Position numbers and translations under genes: made by a program. Below are positions 1 through 7,164 of a DNA stretch of 15,725 nt, one piece after another. Source of the stretch: Pavlovales sp. CCMP2436 (taxonomy: Eukaryota > Haptophyta > Pavlovophyceae > Pavlovales); the NCBI GenBank assembly GCA_026770615.1, contig MU631492.1, positions 148,442 through 164,166 of the forward strand, in the 5' to 3' direction. The notes under the pieces were generated by a model. That model did no database searches, was not told the origin of the DNA, and saw only the letters and a list, made by a program, of their open reading frames with translations. The stretch's first letter is position 1; every line of letters starts with the position of its first letter.

Positions 1-63
1 CCCCCGAAAAAAAACCAATATCAGACCCCCCCCCCTTCCGAAAAAAACCAAAAAAGAACGCAC

Positions 64-2613
64 CTGCTTCGCCTTGACATCGATTGACTTCCCCGAGCGC
101 CTGTCGAGCACGCGCGCCCCGCACACGCACGCACCGGCATCGCCTGAGCACAAATGAGTAAGTATGGGGGCAATGAGTAAGTAATAAGTCAAATCGGGAG
201 GGGGAGGGGGTTTGTTGAGGGAGCGCGCACCGGCGTCGCCTGAGAAATGTAATGTAATGATGACCCTTCAACACACCAGGCAACCGCTGTAGGCGTTGGG
301 GGAGGTGGCTTTCATGATATCTGCAGGGGGAGGCGTCACTTCAGCACAAATGAGTGGGTTATAAGTAAGTCAACTCGGGAGGGGGAAGGGGTTTGTTGAG
401 GGAGCGAAGGACCGCGTGCACGTGTGCTCCACACAAGGTGAGTAGGCAACGCGACTTCAAAACCGTAAAATAGCTTTAAATCGCGTACCACCCTTGCTCC
501 ACATGTGTTCAGTTGCGCACAAGAGGGGGGCAGCAAACAATAATATTAAGAACAACAATCCCATTCTCAATCTCAATCTGAAAGTCAATCATAACATCAA
601 CAACACGCAAGCAAGCACGCACGCACCTGCGCCCCTACTGGAGCCAGGACCCTGTTCTTGGTTAATCCCGCCCGTGAGCGGACTTGACCAAAGCGATAAG
701 TACTGTAAACTGTAAACTGGTTTTTAACTAGTGCGGTTTTTAATTTCGGAAGCAACCGAGACCATTTTTTAATTTCCAGCAGTGCAGAGACTCGTTTGGA
801 GTTTTTGTAACAATAGTTCTTTCAACGTTCCCCGAGATTATTTATATAAATATTATACATATGACATATATTCAACAAATCACGTGCTCGGGAATGGTCA
901 TAGGCTAACAGCGTGTTGTTGCTGCATCACTGGTAGTCTGGGAGATCGTTTACGGGGCCGGACGTTTTTTAAGATATTTAAGCACAAAATCACTACACCG
1001 TGGACGCACCTCATGCCCGAACGCCTTCCGGCTGCAAGTCGGGGGACGTTAAAAAAACTATCATTTAAAAACTATTTAAATGGCACCTCAGAGACCGCTC
1101 AGAGTGTCTGCAACCCATCGTCTGCTGCCCCACCTTTCTAAAAGTAAGTCGTAGTTTTTTGAACAGCACTATTATAAAAATATATATATATATCACCTGC
1201 GCCTTTGCCGTCTGCGAAGAGCAGCGACTCGATCGAGGCGTAGTTCACACAGGCTGCGCCCTACGCCACAGAGTAGGGCACACAAAGTGGGCAGTGGGGT
1301 GCGGACAGTCAGATGCGGACAGTCAGGATGTAGATGCGGATAGTTAGTTACTAAAAGAAGACAGGCAGCAGCAGCAGCCAATTCAAAAATAAAATAATAA
1401 TAATAATAACAATTAAAAAATAAAATAAACCTGCTGGATGGCCGTCAGGATGATGTGCACCCCCATGCGCGCGTCGTTCTGCTGCCCGTCGTACACTACG
1501 AGCCCACCCACCAGATTGTTCCCGTCGGGGTCCACAGAACGCAGCGACGGCACCTGAAAGCGCGATCGTTAAAAAATAAAATAAAATAGATTGACGTGCG
1601 CTGTGTGCGCAGCTCGCCGAGCCTGCCCCTTTCAGGGGCGGCTGCTATCTCCTTCGCCCGGCCACGATTCCCGACAAGGGGTCTCTAGCCGGCCGGACAG
1701 GGCGACTCAATAATCCTCCTCTAGGGCGAAGGTGAATTCGGGGGTCGGACAAGGGCTCAGTTGGGGAACGGATGCGGGCTAGGGCCAGGGCTAGGGCCCA
1801 GGCCCGAGGCTAACGGCACCTGGAAGCTGGGTACTAAGGGCGAAGGCACAGGTAGGGTGGGAGACGGATAAGGATGGGGGCTAGAGCCTAGGCCCGAGCC
1901 GAGCCTGAAGCTAGGGGCGGCTACGGCACCTGGAAGCGAGCCTCCTCCACCGACACGATGCTCGATGGCGGCACGCCGCGGCCCGCGCCTGCGATCAGGT
2001 CATACATGTTGCCCACGACCCAGAAGAGGGGGACCTCCCACCAGCGGTAGAGCGGCACCATCATGGGCAGCGCTTTCGCCATGAAGGGAGCGGACTGGAT
2101 CATCCACGCGCGCTCTGACAGATCCGCCGCCACGATGCGCAGGTACTCGGGGTCGAAGCGCAGGTTTAAAAACACATCGAGCAGCGAGCGCGGCGGGATC
2201 TTGCGCTGAAAAGCCTGCGCGAGGTAGCGCAGCCCTCCGTGGATCAACTTGGTCGATTTTGAAGAGGTGCCGGACATGTAATCCGAGCCCTCGACGAGCG
2301 CGACGCGCAGGCCGCGCGACGCGGCGTCCATGGCGACGCCCGCGCCCGTGGCGCCGCCGCCAACCACGAGGAGGTCAAACTCCTCAGAGGTGAGGCGCTC
2401 GAACTGCTGCTCGCGCGAGGGCGGCTGCCACACCTCCGTGGGCAGGTTCGCGGCACGGAGCGAGGCCTCCCCGTCCGACGCGCGGACGGCCGCGCGTGCC
2501 GACGGGCGGCGGGTACGCAGCGGCGCGGGTGCGCCGCGGCCAAAGGCGCGACTCGGCGCGGGCGCGCTCAGTGCAGCGCACAGCAGTGCGAGGGAGAGGG
2601 CGTGCAGCCGCAT
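64..2613 (-). CDS. FAD-dependent glycerol-3-phosphate dehydrogenase, predicted plastid-targeted, 3' part outside window
   Basis: Oxidises glycerol-3-phosphate to dihydroxyacetone phosphate using FAD (GlpD/GUT2 family). Proposed exons on the minus strand are 2613-1930, 1553-1431, 1260-1197 and 143-64. All junctions are GT-AG and the phases agree (0, 0, 1, then 0 at the last donor). The start at 2613 gives a hydrophobic signal peptide (residues 1-23, ending SRA) followed by Phe24 and an Arg/Ala/Pro-rich stretch, the bipartite leader of complex plastids. An upstream in-frame ATG at 2670 would bury that leader. The dinucleotide-binding motif VVGGGATGAG lies near residues 83-92, followed by MDAASRG and the family block KSTKLIHGGLRYL (119-131). 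Exon 2 encodes VYDGQQNDAR, exon 3 GAACVNY and exon 4 CGARVLDR, all matching the family order. The C-terminal part, with the rest of the FAD domain, lies beyond position 1. Family assignment is secure; plastid location is inferred from the leader only. Confidence 0.9.
149..405. repeat. Pair of direct repeats in intron 3 (149-222 and 344-405)
   Basis: Both copies begin CACAAATGAGT, contain a CGGGAGGGGGA core and end TTTGTTGAGGGAGCG. The second copy is about 12 bp shorter because of internal gaps. They bracket the 263-327 segment that is shared with the right end of the window. Confidence 0.8.
263..327. repeat. Dispersed repeat shared (inverted) with 15410-15465
   Basis: Starts GACCCTTCAACACACC, then contains TAGGCGTTGG and ends GGCTTTCATGATATCTGCAG. 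The reverse complement of 15410-15465 carries the same blocks in the same order, with small differences in spacing. It is probably a mobile-element fragment; no ends or target duplication could be fixed. Confidence 0.75.
1300..1347. repeat. Short tandem repeat in dehydrogenase intron 2
   Basis: Three or four imperfect units of ATGCGGACAGTCAG lie inside the 170-nt intron between exons 3 and 2 (1261-1430). The same intron also holds a CAG run near 1366-1378 and AT-rich sequence next to the donor. Confidence 0.7.
1719..1938 (-). repeat. Imperfect tandem duplication covering the 5' end of intron 1
   Basis: Two copies of about 110 bp (roughly 1719-1828 and 1829-1938) share GGGCGAAGG, a GGGCTAG...AGGCCCGAG core and an identical end, ACGGCACCTGGAAGC. 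The right copy spans the exon 1 donor. The left copy therefore puts a second, identical donor sequence 110 nt into the intron; using it would read through a TAG three codons after exon 1. Confidence 0.7.
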
Positions 2614-2989
2614 CGTCTGCCGCCGGCGAGTGTCTGTCGGAGCCCGCTTGCCCCGTCCTTGCTTCGGCACAGCACCTTCGCGCGTTGGTCGGAGCTTCGT
2701 TACTGCAGCGCTGGATTTAAAATCACTGTCATCTGCCGCGCGCGCATGTCACGCGCGACTCGCTTGGCCTGCTGCAGCAGCTGCGGCAGAGCAGCTCCTG
2801 CCCGTCACGTCAAGCGCGAGGCATAGCAGAGCAGCCCATAGCCGAGCGCGGTCACGCCAGATTTTTTTTTTAAATCCCATGAACCCGGTCCCTTGACCCG
2901 GCTGACAGCGGCTCTGCACGCGCGACTCGATTGGCCTGCGGCAGAGCAGAGCAGAGCAGCAGCGAGCCCGAGCAGAGCAGCTCCGAGCA
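2614..2989. promoter_or_regulatory. Shared promoter region of the divergent dehydrogenase and ChaC genes
   Basis: The two start codons are 376 bp apart on opposite strands, so this stretch must hold both promoters and 5' leaders. A 23-bp unit beginning CACGCGCGACTCG and continuing TTGGCCTGC occurs at 2750-2772 and again at 2917-2939 with one mismatch. Each copy is followed by GGCAGAGCAG-type sequence. A T-run sits at 2862-2872, and GCAGA microsatellite sequence at 2940-2960 directly precedes the ChaC start. No TATA box is evident. Confidence 0.6.
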
Positions 2990-3568
2990 ATGCTATGGGT
3001 CTTCGGCTACGGTAGCCTCGTGTGGAAGCCGCCCGTGGGCGCGGAGGGCACGCGCGTCTTCGGCTATGTCGAGGGGTACAAACGCGTCTGGCACCAGTCA
3101 TCGACGGACCACAGGGGCACGCCCGAATATCCAGGCTCCGTGGTCACGCTCGAAAAGGATGACAGGCCAGGCGCACGCGTGTGGGGAGTGGCCGCGGTCC
3201 TCTCGCAAAGCGACGATCAGGGCGAGCGTGCACGAATCGTGGCCGACCTGGACTACCGCGAAAAGCAGTACGACACGCGATTGAGACTCAGCGTCTTTGG
3301 CAGGGACCATGGAGTCATCGCGCATGATGTCCTCGTCTATGTGGGAACCTCTAACGGGTCGAATTGGGCAGGCAAACAGCCCATGCGCGAGATCGCCAAG
3401 CGGATACACACCGCACGCGGGCCGAGCGGGCCGAATGACGAGTACTTGTTTCGGCTGTGTGAGGCCTTCCGCGCGGATATAGGTGCCGAGTGCGCCGAGC
3501 CCGAGCTTTTCGAGCTCGAGGCCCTGGTGCTTGTGCTCAAAGCTGCCGCGTCGCCGTCTGCCGGCTAG
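2990..3568 (+). CDS. ChaC-type gamma-glutamylcyclotransferase
   Basis: Single-exon 192-residue protein of the ChaC family, cytosolic enzymes that cleave glutathione (or other gamma-glutamyl peptides) to 5-oxoproline and the remaining dipeptide. The N-terminus WVFGYGSLVWKP (3-14) is the family's substrate-binding YGSL loop. LDYREKQYD (87-95) matches the catalytic block, with Glu91 as the expected general acid/base. GYVEGYKRVWHQSSTDHRGT (25-44) and NDEYLFRLCEAF (149-160) are also typical. Length is normal for the family (about 180-220) and there is no targeting signal. The ATG at 2990 places YGSL at the very N-terminus, as usual. The gene is divergent from the dehydrogenase and convergent with STN1. 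A role in glutathione turnover or redox control is inferred from family. Confidence 0.93.
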   Translation: MLWVFGYGSLVWKPPVGAEGTRVFGYVEGYKRVWHQSSTDHRGTPEYPGSVVTLEKDDRPGARVWGVAAVLSQSDDQGERARIVADLDYREKQYDTRLRLSVFGRDHGVIAHDVLVYVGTSNGSNWAGKQPMREIAKRIHTARGPSGPNDEYLFRLCEAFRADIGAECAEPELFELEALVLVLKAAASPSAG

Positions 3569-3759
3569 CCTGGATGGGCGGGGCGAATCGCGCGCTGACG
3601 GTCAAACAGGGGGGCTGCCACCTGCCGCGATATTATGATTTCATTTACATTCAAATTTAAATAATTGTAAGTCCCCTTGAATGGTTCCAAGTATAAGTTA
3701 GTAAGTAATGAAATGTTGCAACCGTTTGCATCAAGGGCGGCAAGTAAATACTTGTTGTG
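3569..3759. other. Convergent intergenic spacer between ChaC and STN1
   Basis: This 191-bp AT-richer spacer holds the 3' ends of both genes. ATTTAAATAATTG near 3653-3666 is the most A/T-rich spot and could serve polyadenylation on either strand. No clear AATAAA is present. Confidence 0.5.
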
Positions 3760-5083
3760 TCAGCTCGTCATGAGGCGGAATGAATCCCTGCCAGTCTCGT
3801 AGAGTAAGCTCCGCTCGAGCAAGGTCTCGATGGCGGTTCGGAGCGCCGCCTCGGAGGCCGTGAACGCGTAGTGCTCGTGCGTACCCAGCTCTCGTTTTAG
3901 CCTGTCGAGTGTAATTGAACCGTCACCCTGCCCGGTGGCGCGCGAGGCGTGCCGGATGATGGCAGGCAGCAGCTGCGCTTCCGGGTCGAAGCGCGCGTAC
4001 ACGTCGGCGTCCGCGTCGACCAGCTCGATGACCCCGTCCGCCTTAAGCGCGCACAGGGCACGCGTGACGAGGCGCTTCGCGGCAGCGTGCATCTTTGCCT
4101 CGTCCGCCTCGCTCTGGCCCCCGCTGACTGCGCGCGCGGCCGCCGCGTGCGCGCAGCACAGCGCCGCCTGAAATGGCGCGCCGGCCGGGTCGAGGAGCGT
4201 CGCGAACGACAGGACCGCAGTCGGGCCGGGCTGGAGCGGCTGCGCGCCGTCTGCCGCACCCACCTTCTCCGTCCCTCCAGCCGGTGGCGCCTCCACCGGG
4301 CCATCGCCGGCGGCCGGGTCGCGCGCTGGCGGCCGGAAGAGCTTTTCCAGTGCCTCGCACACAGGCAGCAAATCGGCGCTCGCGCCCGGCGCGGCCGTTT
4401 GAGGCACGAGGCGCGGAGCGCGCTCGTCTGCGGATAGGCCGGGCGCACCGCTCCGCTTGCGGTTTGCGCTGCTGTTGAGGGCCGCGACTGCGGGCCTGGG
4501 GTCCCGCGAGTAGACCTCCCGCCACAGCCGTTCGAGCTCGAGCCAGCGGAGGGGCTCGGCGAGGGGGTCGCGCTCGACGAAAATGTGCCACGCGGTGAGC
4601 TGCCGCTGGTTTCGGAAGGTCGACATGCGGCCGCGCGCGCGCAAGAGGCTGCCCAGCGGGATGTCCTTGACGTCGTCGCGCGCGGAAGAGCTGTCCCGCC
4701 AGACGATGCAGTTGACCACGGCCGAGCCGTCGTCGAGGACGATGAGCAGGCGGTGGCCGCCTTTTGGGTTGGACTTTGCCTCGAAGCCGACGACCACGCC
4801 CAGCACGTCGAAGCGCCGGACGACGTGGTGCCCGAGCCGGTAGCACTCTGCGGCCGCGCGCACAGCAGCGAGCATGCCCCGGGTCAGCACGCTCCATAAC
4901 GCACGAGGCAGGTGGGTGGCGGCGGGGGGCGGGGGGGAGGAGGGGAGGAGCGTGCGCTCGCGCACCTTCGAGGCCATCCACCGGCCTCAGCGCGAGCAGG
5001 TGCGAGATGCCAAGCATCGTGTGCGCAGACCACAGCTCCTGCAGCGCAAACTCCTCGCGACTGAGCTCCCGCAAGCTCGCCAT
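3760..5083 (-). CDS. STN1: STN1-like subunit of the CST telomere-capping complex
   Basis: STN1 binds single-stranded telomeric DNA with CTC1 and TEN1 and recruits polymerase alpha-primase. Proposed exons are 5083-4966 and 4847-3760, with a 118-nt GT-AG intron (4848-4965) and a 401-residue product. Exon 1 gives ELWSAHTMLGISHLLALRP, and the junction reads GLEECYRLGHH, running into the OB-fold core FDVLGVVVGFEAK; this matches the family's N-terminus. OB-fold features continue with DDGSAVVNCIVWR, then GSLLRARGRMSTFRNQRQL, then RWLELERLWREVYSRD, which matches the conserved RMLEL..YRKVY block of animal STN1. A Pro/Ala/Gly-rich linker leads to a C-terminal winged-helix region with RLKRELG and a final SLLYETGRDSFRLM. 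An unspliced alternative starts at 4977 (405 residues) and replaces the N-terminus with low-complexity PPPP sequence. I prefer the spliced form. Confidence 0.82.
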
Positions 5084-5097
5084 TCTGTGCCCACTGT

Positions 5098-5180
5098 CTG
5101 CTGCCCGCTGCCCGCTGCCCGCTGATGCCCGCGGCCTGCTGCCCGCTGTCAGCTGCCTTCTGCCCCGCTGCCCGCGGCCT
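5098..5180. repeat. CTGCCCG heptamer repeat array
   Basis: Repeated CTGCCCG and close variants (CTGCCTT, CTGCCCC) run in the presumed 5' leader/promoter of STN1. It is imperfect, with the best three units at 5106-5123. Confidence 0.8.
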
Positions 5181-5799
5181 GCTGTATGTCAGTGTCGGTG
5201 CGATAACCTATGCCTCGGGAGCTGCAGGCGGCGGCCATCGTGAAATCGCTCTTCAATATCATTTCATATTTTGCGACGGGAGTTGGAGCGCCGGATAGCC
5301 CACGCCAAGGCGCGTCCGGCAAGCCAGGGCACTGCCACTTTCCTGTCAGACATGTTCGTCAGCCGTGCGAGCGCGCCGCGCGTTGGTTAGTTACATGGTA
5401 GCACGCCATTTCTTTGGGCCTTTGGGCGGGTTGGCTTTGCCTTTGGCCACAAATTCGAAAGAATTTGCATGAAACGCCACGCGCGCTAGTTAATAGACAA
5501 GCCGACGACTATAATAATACTATATTTACTGAAAGCGAGCTAGGCTGCGAAGCGCCGAGTCCGCACCGCCAGGCCGCCGCCGCGACTGCCGCGTGCCGCC
5601 GCCGCAATCGCTGCGTTCGCGCTGCGAGCCCTGGCCCGCCGAGTCTGGAGCAGTGTCTCCTCGCCCAGGCCGAATTTTTAATAATTTTCAGGCTGCCTTT
5701 TTTCTTTCTTTCAATCAGACGGACTTTTTCAAGCCGATTCAATATATAAATCCCTTTTCAATTCTTTTCAAACAAATGAATTTAAATGCGGTCATCTGA

Positions 5800-5918
5800 G
5801 CCTGCGAGCAGCCAAGCTCAAAGCTCCGAGCTCCGAGCCCGAGCGCGAGCACGAGCGCGAGCCCGAGTGGAGCTCGAGCTCGAGCCCGCCAAGCGCGAGC
5901 CCGAGCAGAGCCCGAGAA
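5800..5918. repeat. CGAGCC/GAGCTC low-complexity array upstream of the MOZART2-like gene
   Basis: Dense GAGC-type hexamers, including the palindrome GAGCTCGAGCTC near 5871-5882, lie directly before the presumed start. This is simple-sequence DNA that yields spurious Ser/Glu/Arg-rich frames. Confidence 0.8.
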
Positions 5919-5935
5919 GGCATTTTGGCGCGCAA

Positions 5936-6240
5936 ATGAAAATGTCGGAGGTCGACGGTGAGAGGCATCCTCACCCCCACACCCACGGCCGCGCCCGCGC
6001 CCCCCGGCCATGCCTGCGGCGCTTAACCCCCCGCCCTCCTCCCGCGCCGGCGCAGCGCAACTCTACAAGCTCGCCCAGTCGGTGGGCCTCTCTCTGGACG
6101 CCGAGGCCTTCTCGCTCATCGTCGAGCTGGTGCGGCAGGACGTGAAGACGAGCGTCATCATGCAGATGTTGCGAGAGATGAAGGACGCGAAGATCCGCGC
6201 CGCACTCGCTGGACTAACACGCCTCGCCGCCGATGCTTGA
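5936..6240 (+). CDS. MOZART2-like mitotic-spindle organising protein
   Basis: A small protein resembling MOZART2, which associates with gamma-tubulin ring complexes at microtubule-organising centres. The recognisable core is QLYKLAQSVG, then LDAEAFSLIVELVRQDV, then VIMQMLREM, matching the family pattern LY-LAQ...F--LV-L...V...QML--M. Two models share this core. The spliced one has exons 5936-5957 and 6056-6240 around a 98-nt GT-AG intron with a pyrimidine-rich acceptor; it gives 68 residues starting MKMSEVDAQLYKL, and its acidic lead-in resembles the animal protein. The unspliced one starts at 6010 and gives 76 residues with a Pro/Ala lead-in. Length is short for MOZART2 (animal forms are about 150) but equals the core domain. 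MOZART1 is less likely because the LYKLAQ and QML blocks fit MOZART2 better. The gene is divergent from STN1. Confidence 0.68.
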
Positions 6241-7164
6241 CGGTGCCTGCAATGCGAACGCCTGCAGTGCTCGCACGCGAGGGCATGCGAAGGGGCACCC
6301 TGTCATCAAAGAGACAAGACCACGCCGTGTTTAACCGCCTGGTGTCAGACCTGACGTCGATTGCGCCTAACCTCTTGCCCGTACAGTAAGCCGATAGCAC
6401 TTGAGTATAATAAGAAACCGGCGGGCCTGACGCGGTGACGGAAACTTGGGCGAGGACGTGGCACTTTCGGCAACTCAACAACGTGATTTTTTGTCAGTGA
6501 CAGTGGTGGGCCTGGCCAGTGCATCTAGGCGCAGCTGAACTGGTACTTGCGGACACGGCGGATTCACTCGCGAGAGTGACATCGTTATGAACCGACGTCG
6601 GTGAGAGGTCGAACGAGCGGAATAAATTACATAATTATATTTATTTATTCCGCCGCGCGCTCACATAACTTCCACGTCTGACTTTCACGACAGACAGTCA
6701 GACGCCAGCTTAAAATTAAATCCCTCATTTTCGTCGGTTCATAGTTAAGACACAACGACGTCACTTTTGCAAATGAATCCACCGTTCCAGCAGGTCTTCA
6801 GCTGCGCTTCTGCTGCCTGACCACAACTGAAAAAAATTACATCGGATCGAGTTGCCGAACACGCCGATGTCCGGTTGCCACAAACCGACAAACGATGATC
6901 AGATTTTAAGTAAAACGAATAGATAACTTAACGACTCTTCAAATCCAATGGCCATCATTTACTGCGCAGCCTCTGACACAGATCTGACGTCAGAGGCTGT
7001 CTCTTAGTGCGGTGTCTACTGCAGTAGTTGCTACACGTTCGTGAGTAGGGCAAGACAGGCTAGTATTACTAGCTTAGACTCTTAGCATCACGCAAGCAGC
7101 GTCCCACTCAAAAATGCATAGTAAGTAGCGTACGCGCACAGCGTGTCTAGGTACGCACGTCGTG
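6241..7164. other. Intergenic region with no gene seen
   Basis: About 920 bp without a supported coding region. It holds a hairpin at 6617-6653 (11-bp arms GCGGAATAAAT and its complement around an AT-rich loop), a degraded copy of the dispersed 3'-tail repeat at 6694-6725, and a small GACGTCAG palindromic patch near 6981-6994. It contains the 3' ends of the genes on both sides. Confidence 0.6.
6617..6653. other. AT-rich hairpin
   Basis: The arms GCGGAATAAAT (6617-6627) and ATTTATTCCGC (6643-6653) are perfect complements separated by 15 bases of A/T. It sits about 380 bp downstream of the MOZART2-like stop. Function unknown. Confidence 0.6.

Larger units (their letters stand above)
144..1196 (-). 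other. Intron 3 of the dehydrogenase gene, loaded with repeats
   Basis: This 1053-nt intron separates the exon ending in DGKGAG from the one starting DAGACVCGAR. It holds two direct copies of an Arg-free low-complexity repeat (about 149-222 and 344-405), a second acceptor-like copy at 239-242, and a segment at 263-327 that recurs inverted near 15410-15465. An open frame at 782-1141 has no recognisable domain and is AT-rich; I see no support for a gene in it. Confidence 0.75.
5084..5935. other. Intergenic region between divergent STN1 and MOZART2-like genes
   Basis: About 850 bp with no convincing gene; open frames here lack domains. It contains a CTGCCCG-rich heptamer array just upstream of STN1 (5098-5180), AT-rich sequence at 5500-5530 and 5680-5790, and a GAGC/CGAG purine-pyrimidine array at 5800-5918. 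Presumably it holds both promoters. The TATATAAAT at 5741-5749 is a possible TATA element for the rightward gene. Confidence 0.5.

Noticed and set aside
1..60. C-run and A-run pattern resembling a telomere repeat
   Set aside because: The two homopolymer blocks do not form a regular short unit and lie in the intron following the last visible dehydrogenase exon.
782..1141. 119-codon plus-strand frame inside the dehydrogenase intron
   Set aside because: AT-rich, no domain, opposite to a well-supported gene; it appears to be chance.
2330..2896. 188-codon plus-strand open frame opposite the dehydrogenase
   Set aside because: Antisense shadow in GC-rich DNA; it has no domain, and the opposite strand carries a clear conserved enzyme.
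4043..5083. 346-codon minus-strand frame as a separate gene
   Set aside because: Only its first 39 codons look coding (STN1 exon 1); the rest is the out-of-frame reading of STN1 exon 2, rich in Arg/Ala/Pro.
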